Source of the DNA: a virus | IMG/VR virus record: IMGVR_UViG_3300031885_000017 | Span: 1-56,227 of that record | Length of the DNA: 56,227 nucleotides | Reading direction: 5' to 3' (one strand) | Shown: one piece after another, positions 8,114 to 17,453 of the stretch | How the letters are laid out: every line of letters begins with the position of its first letter | Numbering within the stretch: the first letter of the stretch is position 1 | Translations under genes and position numbers: made by a program | Notes under the pieces: model-generated | The model's database searches: none | What the model was told of the DNA's origin: nothing | What the model saw: the letters and a program-made list of their open reading frames with translations, nothing else

Positions 8114-8818
8114 ATGCCTGAGACTGAGGAAGAACTGAAGGCGGCGCGTGGTCGCGCCATGATCAACAAGCTGGAGGCGGATGCGGAGAAGGCCCGCGCC
8201 GAAGCCAGCACTGCCCGCGCCCAGACCCGTTGCGCGGAGACCGCGGCCGAGATCGGCATGATTAGCCTGGAGCGTGAGCGCCGCAAGGAGAAAGAGGAGC
8301 TGGCCACCAACAAATACCACCACGTCTACCACTTCACCTCCTCGGTGGATGGCCGCTCGGTGGAGGTTTGTATGGATCGCTTGGCTTATTGGTCTAGGAC
8401 AGAGCCGGGGTGCGCCATCGAGATCGTCTTCACCTCGCCCGGTGGCGCCGTCATCGATGGACTGGCGCTCTTCGACTTCATCCAGGAGCTACGGCGGAAG
8501 GGCCACTGTGTCACCACCAAGGCTTTGGGGATGGCCGCGTCGATGGCTGGGATCCTACTCCAGGCGGGCACCAGGCGCGTGATGGCGACGGAGAGCTACG
8601 TCTTAATCCATGAGATCAGTGCCGGGGCCGTGGGCAAGATCGGCGAGATCGAGGATGAGGTGAAGTTCATCAAGAAGATACAGGGTCGGATCCTCGACAT
8701 CTTCGCCTCTCGCTCGAAGGTTCCCCGTGCCTACTATGCCAAGCGGTGGAACCGGACGGACTGGTGGTTGGATAGTTCCGAGTGTCTGAAGATCGGCTTT
8801 GTGGACGAGGTGGAATAG
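8114..8818 (+). CDS. ClpP-like serine protease
   Basis: 234 residues. Residues 1-80 are a charged helix or coiled coil. The rest is a ClpP/crotonase-type protease fold: FTSPGGAVIDGLALFDFI near 107-124, the nucleophile in GMAASMAG (Ser143), the histidine in LIHEISAG (His166) and a candidate Asp near 216-220 in WWLD. Phage ClpP-like enzymes usually mature the prohead and lie upstream of the capsid gene. This one lies downstream, between two adaptor paralogs, with a long N-terminal helix, so a separate maturation role is possible. The family call is firm, the substrate is not. Confidence 0.82.
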   Translation: MPETEEELKAARGRAMINKLEADAEKARAEASTARAQTRCAETAAEIGMISLERERRKEKEELATNKYHHVYHFTSSVDGRSVEVCMDRLAYWSRTEPGCAIEIVFTSPGGAVIDGLALFDFIQELRRKGHCVTTKALGMAASMAGILLQAGTRRVMATESYVLIHEISAGAVGKIGEIEDEVKFIKKIQGRILDIFASRSKVPRAYYAKRWNRTDWWLDSSECLKIGFVDEVE

Positions 8819-9472
8819 ATGGCCACGACTTTGGGTAGCCTGAAGCGTCACATCGCTGCGAAGATACACGATCCACAGTTCATCTCTGTGGGCGAGGGGT
8901 TGATCGAGGGCTTCATCCAGGATGCCTACGACGACCTGAAACTGACCGGCTGGCTCTTGCCCGTAGAAGAGGATGAATCCATCACGATGGCGGCGGACAC
9001 CTACTCCTATGCGGTGCCTGCCAACTTTGCCTACATCTACATGCTCCTCGAAGAGGACTTCGCCACGCCCGGCCAGTACGACTACTTCATCCCGGATAAC
9101 TCTTGGCGTCTGGGCTACGATGCGGGTGTGCCTGTCTTCCTGTTCAACTCCTTGGCCTGGGGGCCGACCGCGGGTAAGAAGATCAAGATCGTCGGCCAGC
9201 AGCGCCCGACGGTGCCACTCGTAGACGCCACAGCCATCGAGGACGGCTTCGTGTCCTTCATCCGGATGAGGACTGAGGCCTACGCCATGCTCTACCTGGC
9301 GGCCGTCCCTGTGGAGGAATCCACCCCGGAGTTGCTGGAGAAGCGAATCGCAATCGCCAACGTGCGTATCGGCACGGCCAACGCTCTCATGGCGGCTTCC
9401 GAGCGGGCCCTGGCCCACCACCCGGCCGAGTATCGCGTAAGGCCCAGCTCAAGACACGTACCCACACGGTAG
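8819..9472 (+). CDS. Head-tail adaptor-like protein, paralog 2
   Basis: 217 residues; its ATG directly follows the TAG of the protease gene. It shares its whole layout with the 7487 protein (helix pair, EDESI-AA strand, YAVPANFAYI, IKIVGQQR, FIRMRTEAYA), so the two arose by duplication and probably occupy equivalent or stacked positions in the connector. It ends with a TAG beyond which the same frame runs on into the next protein. Confidence 0.68.
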   Translation: MATTLGSLKRHIAAKIHDPQFISVGEGLIEGFIQDAYDDLKLTGWLLPVEEDESITMAADTYSYAVPANFAYIYMLLEEDFATPGQYDYFIPDNSWRLGYDAGVPVFLFNSLAWGPTAGKKIKIVGQQRPTVPLVDATAIEDGFVSFIRMRTEAYAMLYLAAVPVEESTPELLEKRIAIANVRIGTANALMAASERALAHHPAEYRVRPSSRHVPTR

Positions 9473-9487
9473 GCGGGGAGGTGTGCG

Positions 9488-11419
9488 ATCCCTCACGAAG
9501 CTTTAACCCTCGCAGGACAGTCGTTCTACGTCTCTGGGCCCGTCCGCGTCAACTCAGTGGCCGAGTGGACCCAAGGCCTAAAGGTCGGACGTGCAACATA
9601 TGACGAGAGACTTCACGCCTTCTGGTTGTGCTTGGACGACTTTTCCGCAGGCATCGGCCACCGGCGCCTGGAGATCCGCGAGGAGCTGGGCACCTGCTGG
9701 GACAACAACGGCGGCGTAGACATCCGCCGGGCCCGGCACATCACCCTGCCGCCCACGGTTGACGCCGCGGCCATCACCGCCCCGGCTGCGTTAGACTACA
9801 CCGGCCGGAGCCCCGGTCGCCCTATCATGGGCACCACGACCGGGGGTGTCGCCCTCCTCGCTGGCTTGGGAGGTAGCATCTACCGCTCGACCGACAACGC
9901 CACCGGCTTCACCAAGGTCAAAGACATCGCCAGCGCCACCATGATCTCCACCATCCTGGAGTATTCTCCGCCCACACCCGCGGCAGCCACGGCGCTCTAT
10001 GCCTTTCCGGAAGGCGGCGGCGGAACCGCCCGCTACCAGCGTTCGACGGATGCCATCACCTGGGCCGACGGAGGAACCGGCACCCAGAAGGTCATCGAGG
10101 ATGGGATTGTCTGGAGGGAGATGCTCATTGGCACGCGGCCTATCGCCGAGATCATCTTCTCTGTGGACGGGCAGACCTGGAACATCGATGTTGCGTCCGA
10201 CGCCCAGCCTATCTGGAGGGCAGGTTATGGGCGTGTCATCTTCGTTGGCGCTTTTATGGCCCCCTGGGGCGAGGGTACAGTTCACTTCCTGGCCACCAAC
10301 CAAGAAGGTATCATCTCGCTCTTTGCTCTTGACTTTGACCCCCGCCAAGCCTACGAAATCCCTCTCGGTATCGGTTCCTCCATCCTACATGCCATCATCT
10401 ACCAAAACTACATCGCCCTCACCGATGGCTTTCAGGTCTATCTGTGGGATGGTCAGACCGTCCGCAACATCTCCTGGGGGCGCAAGGGGGCGGTGCCGCC
10501 CTGCCTTCAGTATGGGTGTGTGGCCAAACTTGCTGCCATCGGGGACTACCTATATGCGTTGTACGAGACCGCCGATGGTGCCCAGCAACTCATGTGCTAC
10601 AACGGCGCGGGATGGACAACGCTGGGGCCGAAGGTAGCGGCCATCAAAGCGCCCGCATTTGGGTCGGCGGCCCGCTGGAATCCACTTCAGTACACCACGG
10701 GCCGGAGACTGGTGGCCCTGGGCACCACGAGTTACAGCGGCGTCACCAGCCCGAAGCGCGTTCTCTGGACACTACCGGCACTCGCCGAGACCCCCAGTGT
10801 TGGCGTGGATAACTTCCAGGATGGCCCCCTCTACTTCACCACGGGTTGGATCGATGGTGGCTTCCGCGAATTGTCTGGTGCCCTCTACCGCCTCTACTGC
10901 GATGGCTACAACATTACAGCTAATGAGACGGTGAAGGTGGAGTACCAACTCGACAACAATGAGGCCGGGGCCTGGACCCTCGTGGGTACGGGCACCTTCA
11001 CGGCGGCCGGGACATACCTCAGCTTCGCAGGCAGTACCGGCCTACAGTTCCGCACCGTCCGATTTAGGATCACCCTGGACCGCGGCGGCACGGCAAACCT
11101 CAGTCCTGAGTTGATGTCCCTGGTGCTACTCTACGATAAGAAACCTACCTTCCGCTCGACCTGGATCTTCCAGATAGACGTAAGCCAGATGATTGCTGAG
11201 GGGGTTCATGTTGGCGGAGTAGACGCCACACTGAAGAACGTCTGGGAGGCGCTGGTCGCCATCTGGAACACGAAGACGCTGGTTCTGCTCGTGGTCCCGA
11301 ACGTGACCACTGGTACTTATGTGAAGATTGCTGATTGCCCTGCAACTTTTGACGACTTCAGGGACGCGGTTGCTGGACGTGGAACCGTGGACATCACCCT
11401 TATAGAGCCCATCACGTGA
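9488..11419 (+). CDS. Beta-propeller-like tail/nozzle protein
   Basis: About 643 residues. The first ordinary start in frame is GTG 9557, but protein-like sequence continues upstream (ALTLAGQSFYVSGPVRV) to just after the previous TAG. The only candidate with a good ribosome-binding site is ATC at 9488, 6 nt after GGGGAGG (9475-9481). Strand repeats with SIYRSTDNAT, YQRSTDAITW, IIFSVDGQTW and QVYLWDGQT suggest propeller blades over residues 100-400, followed by beta domains. It resembles tail-tubular or nozzle proteins of short-tailed phages; this is inference. Confidence 0.62.
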   Translation: MPHEALTLAGQSFYVSGPVRVNSVAEWTQGLKVGRATYDERLHAFWLCLDDFSAGIGHRRLEIREELGTCWDNNGGVDIRRARHITLPPTVDAAAITAPAALDYTGRSPGRPIMGTTTGGVALLAGLGGSIYRSTDNATGFTKVKDIASATMISTILEYSPPTPAAATALYAFPEGGGGTARYQRSTDAITWADGGTGTQKVIEDGIVWREMLIGTRPIAEIIFSVDGQTWNIDVASDAQPIWRAGYGRVIFVGAFMAPWGEGTVHFLATNQEGIISLFALDFDPRQAYEIPLGIGSSILHAIIYQNYIALTDGFQVYLWDGQTVRNISWGRKGAVPPCLQYGCVAKLAAIGDYLYALYETADGAQQLMCYNGAGWTTLGPKVAAIKAPAFGSAARWNPLQYTTGRRLVALGTTSYSGVTSPKRVLWTLPALAETPSVGVDNFQDGPLYFTTGWIDGGFRELSGALYRLYCDGYNITANETVKVEYQLDNNEAGAWTLVGTGTFTAAGTYLSFAGSTGLQFRTVRFRITLDRGGTANLSPELMSLVLLYDKKPTFRSTWIFQIDVSQMIAEGVHVGGVDATLKNVWEALVAIWNTKTLVLLVVPNVTTGTYVKIADCPATFDDFRDAVAGRGTVDITLIEPIT

Positions 11420-11428
11420 GGATAATTC

Positions 11429-11974
11429 GTGGCACGTAGGATTTCCTTTGACCGCCCGGCTCCCTTCCGCGCCCCGCGCATCCCACAGGCGGGGCGCCTA
11501 CGCCGTGTCGCCGCGCGGAAGGGCCTGGAACTGCGCCCTCTCGCCGGTCCCGAAATCCCCATGCCTCCAGAACAAGACCAAGCCCTGGCAGACCGGGCCG
11601 CTGCATGGATGGCTGCGTACCACGGTTCTCTTCCGGAGTTCATCGTCTGGGACTGGTTGGTTGGCACCAAGAAGCAGCGGCCCGGCGTCGATTTCATCTA
11701 CCAGGATCCGTTCATGGGCGGTCGAACCTCCTTCGGAGGATTTGTGGTCGATTTCGCTTTCCCCGCCCAACAGATGGGGTGGAACGTCCAGGGACTCCGC
11801 TGGCACTGGACTAATCCCAATGACCGCGCCCGCGACATGATAGCCAAGCAGTTGCTCGCAAGCCAGGGCATCACCCTGCTTTTCCTTTGGGAGGATTCAC
11901 TCTTAACGCGCCCTGATCTCGTGTTGGAGAAAGCGTGGCGCGGGGAGCAGCTCAACACAGGCAGGGAGCACTAG
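11429..11974 (+). CDS. PD-(D/E)XK / Vsr-like nuclease-fold protein
   Basis: 181 residues. The basic, Pro-rich N-terminus is followed by SLPEFIVWDWL, then FIYQDPFMGGR and GGFVVDFAFP (Asp108), a strand with WNVQGLRWHW, a helix NDRARDMIAKQLL and the strand ITLLFLWEDSL. This order matches DUF559/Vsr-type restriction-endonuclease folds, where Asp, a Glu/Gln-x-Lys-like position and WH form the core. The usual acidic-x-lysine pair is not obvious, so activity is uncertain. It is unusual to find it inside a virion operon between tail proteins. Confidence 0.6.
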   Translation: MARRISFDRPAPFRAPRIPQAGRLRRVAARKGLELRPLAGPEIPMPPEQDQALADRAAAWMAAYHGSLPEFIVWDWLVGTKKQRPGVDFIYQDPFMGGRTSFGGFVVDFAFPAQQMGWNVQGLRWHWTNPNDRARDMIAKQLLASQGITLLFLWEDSLLTRPDLVLEKAWRGEQLNTGREH

Positions 11975-11976
11975 AC

Positions 11977-14900
11977 ATGGCCTGGGCAAGGATCGCTACT
12001 GTCAACGAGAACTTCCAGCCTCTTGCTGGCGTTGAGGTGGAGTGTTTTGATGTCGATACCCTGGAGGTCATCTCCGTTGTAGAAAGTGACCTTGGCGGGA
12101 TCGCTCTCTTCACAGGCCTACCGGAGAATCAACGCTACTTCTTTAAAGTCCGAGCTCGGCGCACAAGCACCCGCGTAGAGAGTACACTCGATCCCAGCCG
12201 CGGTCGTACCTACACGGGCCAGGTTCGCCTGCAAATCCTCTCCGCCAGTAGTTTCTGTTTTGATGCTGTGGTTGACCCTGCTGGGCAGTGGGGAAGTTCC
12301 AAAACAATTCAGGGGGCGATAAACGCTTTCGCCACCCGCATACTGGTTTTCCCCGGCACCTACAACGAAGCCCTCAGTGTCACCGATGGTCGCACACTCT
12401 ACATAGAGGGTTGTTCGCGTGTGTTGGTCAAGCCCTACAGGTTGGGAGCGGCCGATTCTCAATCTGTGGTCGTCACTGCCCGCTACGTGGCAGGGACTCC
12501 CCCGGCGCTGACAGTGAATTACGGGAGCGCCAATGTCACTGTCCGGGGGGTCACATTCAAGGCTGCCGCAGGCCAGAAGTGTATTTCCCTAATAAACAAG
12601 TCTCTAACACTACTCGACTGCACCGTGTACCCCGTAGATGCGGCCAATACGGTCGGCATTTACGTGGAAGGCTCGGCGTCCACAGAAGCACAAGTAGAAC
12701 TAGACCGGGTGGTAGTTTGTGTCCCCAGCGGTATAGCTTTCCAGGCCGGTGCCCCCAATACGAGCGTGGAGTACATTCGGATAAATCGAAGTTGCTTAAC
12801 CGGCCGCGTTCTAATAGGGGGCGCTTCGATCCACTCTCTGCGGATTATCGATACGGAACTACAGTCACCCACTTTGGGTGGGGTGAGTCTCCAGGTGGGA
12901 ACGGCCGGTACGGGAACCGTCATAGACTCGCTGCGGTTTATGGGAAACTCGTTCTTCTATGGTGGAGGCCAGGCCAACACCATCATGTCCCTGGCAATCG
13001 CGCCAGCCACCCCCCCATATGGGGTCACGATCATAGGCAACCACTTTACAGACTCTTCCACTACGAACGTCGATACCGGTCTACGAATCGAGGCAGTATG
13101 TGGGGCGGTATCGATTATCGTCGTTGGCAACCACTTTACTCGACTGTCCACACCCATCGATATAAATGTGGCTGCGACGGGTGTGATTGTCTGGGCCAAC
13201 GACTATATTGGTAGCGGAGCCATTACTGGCACCCCCACCCCAATCGGCGGCGGCGAACTTGCGGCCATTGCCCACAACCTCCTCAGCGCCACACACCCCG
13301 ACACCCTGGCAGGGGCGGTGCTCGACGGCGATCTCGTCATCGGGAACGTCACTCCCAAGTGGAGCAGACTAGCAATCAGCATCCCGGCGGCCAACGTCCG
13401 GAACGTCCTGGGCATCGACAATGGTGAGCTTCGTCCTTCCTGGAAGACGGCCCTGGACGGTACGACACCGGCCGACATTGCGGCGGCCGGGTCTGCGGGT
13501 ACTAGCCTCATCTTCTCCCACCGCGACCATGTTCACAAGCATCCGGTCTTCGCCAGCGGCGACCTTCATACAGAGTACGAGCTTGTCGGGACGGCAGCCG
13601 CACTCATCCTTATCCATGCGGGGCTCCCGGACATCCACCATGCCGGATTCATCGGCCTGACTATCGCCGGACCTGCCAACATCGACCCCAATGCCGGAGA
13701 CCGAATCACCATCGAGGACACGGCCTCCGTCACCTGGGCCTCCTCCGGTGCGGGGAAGATTGCAGCCACGGCCGTTGCTGGAGGAGTTGACCACGGCGGG
13801 CTGGCTGGTCTGGGTGATGACGACCATACGCAGTACCTCCTCCTGGCCGGACGTGCTGCGGCCCAGCAGGACATCGCCAAGAGCATCTCAGTTGCAACCT
13901 ACGCCCGCATCGGCTCGGCCGCGGCACCCACGAACGTGACGGCCGGAGACCTCACGGTGGGACGCCTGAACATCGGCAACGAGGCGTTCGCCCAGTACGA
14001 AGTGGTACGGGTTCTGGACAGCCAGACGGTTAATGCGGTGATGACCGGCGTTTACATCCGCGCCTCGAACTCCCCTACCGCGTCTGGGGGGTGGGAGTTT
14101 GGGGCCCTCCGCGTGAGGGGAGAGTACGGCGGGAGCTTCAACAACTCCACTGTGGTCACGGCAGCTACGTTCGAGTTTTTCGTCACTGGGACGGGAAAGC
14201 CCGACTACATTAGCGGCATCGATGTGTATGGACTGCGCCTCGCAACTGGCGCAGGGGCACCCATGTCCGTCGGTCAGTCCAGGGTGATTGCTGGCCTTAT
14301 GTTCACGGGTGCGGGTAGGGCCCCGGCGGAGACCGTCACCATCGACGGCCTGAGCGGACTCTGGGTCGAGTCTGGGTACGCTAACCTCATCGCCGGTGAT
14401 GCCGTCACGACGGCCAAGGGCATCTACATTGAGAACATGGGCAATGCCGCGGTTACGAACGCCTACGGCATCAGTATCAATGGTGTCACTGGGGCCGTTA
14501 CCACGAACATTGGCATCGACATCGGCGCCTGTGACGGACTTGACATCCGCTCTGCCGGTCACTCGGCCTTTGGCGGCCGGGTGGTGATAGGCAGTACGTC
14601 CCCTCCTTCCAGCACCATTGGTCTTAGCACACACCACACTTCGACTAGCACCGCCGGTTCCTTCTATGAGCTTCAAAGCCTCATGGACGCCAACCCCAGC
14701 GGGGCGTCGTCGGCAACTTACGTGGGCCAACGGGTGTTTGCCCAGTCCTTGGCGGGCAACGCCCAGAACTTTACAGGCTACCTCATAGGCCTCGACGCAA
14801 TTACACAACACGCCGGTTCAGGTACGATGGCGGCCCTATGGGGGGTGCATATCGCACCCTATGTCCAGTTGGGCGCGGGAAACTTGACGACGGTTTACGG

Positions 14901-15429
14901 TGCCTACATTCAGCCAATCGTCTTCCTTGCTAGCTCTGTGGCACGGGTGACGGGCGAAGTACGTGGCTTACAGATCGATGGCCCAGCTCTGGGGGCTGGC
15001 CCTGGCGTAGTTGCCAACTACTATGGCATCTACCTTAACAACTGCATTGTCGCCACGACGTTGAATGTTGGTATCCGAGTCGAGGGCATGAACACTGCCT
15101 GCCTTTGGCTGTCCTCTGACACAGCGAGCCGGAACGTCATCGCCTGGGGCTCCGCCCGCGACGTGAATCTCTACCGCTCGGCGGCGAACGAATTGGCGAC
15201 CGATGATAGTTTGGTCGTCACCCTTGACCTTGATGTGGTGCGGCGGGCTCTCTTCGGTGCCGCGGCTGCGACAGTGGCCGGACGGGTGGTGGAGATTCGA
15301 CAGTCCACCCCGGCCGCCAACGAAACGGAGTTATGGCTGGGTGAAGGAACCCCCGAAACCGTCCGACAAGTGCAGTGGAAGGATGCCTTGAACCTCGTGG
15401 CGGGGGATAAGGTGTTGGTGTTGGTCTAA
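11977..15429 (+). CDS. Tailspike: Ig-like N-terminus, beta-helix, fibre modules
   Basis: 1150 residues. ATG 11977 is preferred over upstream codons because it follows GGGAG and begins MAWARIATV. Residues 1-85 look like a carboxypeptidase-regulatory/Ig-type sandwich (FQPLAGVEVECFDVDT). Residues about 90-450 form a right-handed beta-helix of pectin-lyase type (SSKTIQGAINAF, ILVFPGTYNEA, VTVRGVTF). Then follow fibre modules with HGGLAGLGDDDHTQYL near 610 and NLYRSAANELATDD near 1070. Probably a receptor-binding or polysaccharide-degrading spike. No catalytic pair is assigned. Confidence 0.72.
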   Translation: MAWARIATVNENFQPLAGVEVECFDVDTLEVISVVESDLGGIALFTGLPENQRYFFKVRARRTSTRVESTLDPSRGRTYTGQVRLQILSASSFCFDAVVDPAGQWGSSKTIQGAINAFATRILVFPGTYNEALSVTDGRTLYIEGCSRVLVKPYRLGAADSQSVVVTARYVAGTPPALTVNYGSANVTVRGVTFKAAAGQKCISLINKSLTLLDCTVYPVDAANTVGIYVEGSASTEAQVELDRVVVCVPSGIAFQAGAPNTSVEYIRINRSCLTGRVLIGGASIHSLRIIDTELQSPTLGGVSLQVGTAGTGTVIDSLRFMGNSFFYGGGQANTIMSLAIAPATPPYGVTIIGNHFTDSSTTNVDTGLRIEAVCGAVSIIVVGNHFTRLSTPIDINVAATGVIVWANDYIGSGAITGTPTPIGGGELAAIAHNLLSATHPDTLAGAVLDGDLVIGNVTPKWSRLAISIPAANVRNVLGIDNGELRPSWKTALDGTTPADIAAAGSAGTSLIFSHRDHVHKHPVFASGDLHTEYELVGTAAALILIHAGLPDIHHAGFIGLTIAGPANIDPNAGDRITIEDTASVTWASSGAGKIAATAVAGGVDHGGLAGLGDDDHTQYLLLAGRAAAQQDIAKSISVATYARIGSAAAPTNVTAGDLTVGRLNIGNEAFAQYEVVRVLDSQTVNAVMTGVYIRASNSPTASGGWEFGALRVRGEYGGSFNNSTVVTAATFEFFVTGTGKPDYISGIDVYGLRLATGAGAPMSVGQSRVIAGLMFTGAGRAPAETVTIDGLSGLWVESGYANLIAGDAVTTAKGIYIENMGNAAVTNAYGISINGVTGAVTTNIGIDIGACDGLDIRSAGHSAFGGRVVIGSTSPPSSTIGLSTHHTSTSTAGSFYELQSLMDANPSGASSATYVGQRVFAQSLAGNAQNFTGYLIGLDAITQHAGSGTMAALWGVHIAPYVQLGAGNLTTVYGAYIQPIVFLASSVARVTGEVRGLQIDGPALGAGPGVVANYYGIYLNNCIVATTLNVGIRVEGMNTACLWLSSDTASRNVIAWGSARDVNLYRSAANELATDDSLVVTLDLDVVRRALFGAAAATVAGRVVEIRQSTPAANETELWLGEGTPETVRQVQWKDALNLVAGDKVLVLV

Positions 15430-17096
15430 TGGCTCTAACAGAAAGACTGGGCGCCCAGTACACCGGCCTGCTCTCGGAACGTCCTCTAACAGCCCTTCTG
15501 GGGGACACGTTCTTCGCAACGGATACCCTCACTGCGTATGTATGGAGCGATAACACATGGGCCGTGCTTGGTGGTGGTAGTGGTGGCGGAGCCCCCCTTG
15601 GTGCCTCCTATGTCGTCATCAGTCCAAATGCTATCCTGACCGACGAGCGGCAACTGGCCGTGGTTGCCCCCATCACCCTCGCCGACAACGGGGCAGGTGA
15701 GACCGTTGAAATCGGGCTGAACATCTCTGGTATCGACCACGGCGGCCTGGCCGGTCTGGGTGATGACGACCACACCCAGTACCTCCGCCTGGCTGGGCGT
15801 GCGGGCGGACAGACGGCCTATGGCGGTACGGGTGCCGCAGAGACCCTAACTCTCGTCTCCACCGCTCACGCCACTAAGGGCAACATCATCCTCGGTGCGG
15901 CGGGGCTGTTTGACCTCACGCCAGCGGGCCAGTTGCAGTTGCCCGTTCAGGGAAGTGCGGGCGGGTTGCTCATCGGCACGGATGTCAACCTCTATCGTTC
16001 GGCGGCCAACGTGCTCAAGACAAACGACTCCTTCTTGGCACTGGGGCACATAGGCGTTGGCTCCGGGAGCATTATTGCGGCCCGCACTATTCTGTCGGCG
16101 GATGAGGAGATTACCCTTACGACCGGCCAGACGGCGACTGGCATTGGTGGTATGGTGACTGCGCGGGCGGCCAATACCGTCAGTGGCGCCAAGCTCTACG
16201 GCCTCTACTACATGGCGCAGAGTGCCGGTTCCGCGGGGACGTGGGGGAACTTCGCGGACGTTGCGTCCATATACGGCATAACTACACTGAGCAAGAACAC
16301 ACATGATGTTGCCCGTAGCCTCAAACTAGAACTCGGTAGCGCCGTGGCGGAGCCGCCCACCATCACCCTCTTTGAGGGAATCGGCTTCGTCAACACCCTG
16401 GAGGAGGGCGCGTTCACCACCTTCAAGGGCATCAACATCCCCGATATGTGCGCCGGGGCGGGCAGTGTTGGGACGTTCTACGGGTTGGACATAGCAGCCC
16501 AGACGGTGGTGACAGCGAGCATAGGCATCCGGCTCGGTGCCTTCGCCACCTCAGCCCTTTGGTTAAACACTAACACTCCCGCTAGCGGAGTTATTCACTG
16601 GGGCACGGCAAAGGACACCAACCTCTACCGAAGTGCGGCGAACGTACTCAAGACCGATGATGCCTTCCACGCAGGCGGGGGGTTGGCCGCTGACACCGTT
16701 GTTGAGATAACCGGCGCCGCCGGAGTGACCGTTGACGGCTGTCTCATCAAGGACGGCCGTGCAGCCCTGGCGCTGGGCCTTCGAGAGACAAGTGGGCCAA
16801 CCGACCTTGTGGTGGGGGCCGTGGCCGACGGTGAGTACCTGAAGCGCGTCGGGGCAACGATTGTAAGCGGCGTACCTGCTGGTGGCGGCGCTATGGCTAC
16901 CGACCCCCTCTGGGATGCCGCTGGCGACCTTGCAGTAGGTACGGGTGCGGACACGGGCGCGAGATTGGCAAAAGGCAACGACGATGAGGTACTCACGATG
17001 GTCGCAGGGGCAGTGGCGTGGGCTGCTGCGCCCGCCGGTGGCGGCGGTGGCGCCGGACTAGCAATTACATTCGCACTCGTTCTTGGAGGTGACTAA
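15429..17096 (+). CDS. Tail fibre protein
   Basis: 555 residues; its ATG overlaps the preceding TAA by 1 nt. The N-terminus (LLSERPLTALLGDTFFATD, YVWSDNTWAVLGGGSGGG) is typical of fibre attachment segments with a Gly-rich hinge. It carries HGGLAGLGDDDHTQYLRLAGR near residue 100 and two NLYRSAANVLKT modules, all shared with the upstream spike. The two proteins evidently exchange modules and probably sit in one appendage. Confidence 0.72.
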   Translation: MALTERLGAQYTGLLSERPLTALLGDTFFATDTLTAYVWSDNTWAVLGGGSGGGAPLGASYVVISPNAILTDERQLAVVAPITLADNGAGETVEIGLNISGIDHGGLAGLGDDDHTQYLRLAGRAGGQTAYGGTGAAETLTLVSTAHATKGNIILGAAGLFDLTPAGQLQLPVQGSAGGLLIGTDVNLYRSAANVLKTNDSFLALGHIGVGSGSIIAARTILSADEEITLTTGQTATGIGGMVTARAANTVSGAKLYGLYYMAQSAGSAGTWGNFADVASIYGITTLSKNTHDVARSLKLELGSAVAEPPTITLFEGIGFVNTLEEGAFTTFKGINIPDMCAGAGSVGTFYGLDIAAQTVVTASIGIRLGAFATSALWLNTNTPASGVIHWGTAKDTNLYRSAANVLKTDDAFHAGGGLAADTVVEITGAAGVTVDGCLIKDGRAALALGLRETSGPTDLVVGAVADGEYLKRVGATIVSGVPAGGGAMATDPLWDAAGDLAVGTGADTGARLAKGNDDEVLTMVAGAVAWAAAPAGGGGGAGLAITFALVLGGD

Positions 17097-17452
17097 TGGC
17101 CGCACCCACACAGTTTACACCTATGCCCCTCTTGGACGGTACGGCGGTTCCCGCTGCTGCTGCCGAGGCTTACGCCGCCCCCGCTGGCGGGGTCAACCAG
17201 GGCGTCATCATTGCCGGTCTGCGAGTAGTCAACATCGTGTTGGTAGCGACTCTTTTGACCCTTTGGGTTGTGCCCAGCGGGGGGGCAAGGACCGACGCCA
17301 ACAAGATAGTGGTGGCCTCGATTCCCGCTAATGGCCTTGACTACGTGTTCCTCAAGGCCGTCATGCTCGAACCAGGAGATGCTGTACACTGGCTGGCTGG
17401 AGCCGCGACCTCGCTTTCAGGCCGCATAGACGGCGTGAAGATGGAGACCTAG
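17096..17452 (+). CDS. Small virion protein near the fibres
   Basis: 118 residues, start overlapping the fibre stop by 1 nt (TAATG). An Ala-rich N-terminus precedes strands GVIIAGLRVVNIVLVATLLTL and VFLKAVMLEPGDAVHWLAG. The hydrophobic run at residues 40-58 reads as buried beta strands more than a membrane helix. Such proteins recur beside phage fibre genes without known function. Confidence 0.58.
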   Translation: MAAPTQFTPMPLLDGTAVPAAAAEAYAAPAGGVNQGVIIAGLRVVNIVLVATLLTLWVVPSGGARTDANKIVVASIPANGLDYVFLKAVMLEPGDAVHWLAGAATSLSGRIDGVKMET

Positions 17453-17453
17453 A

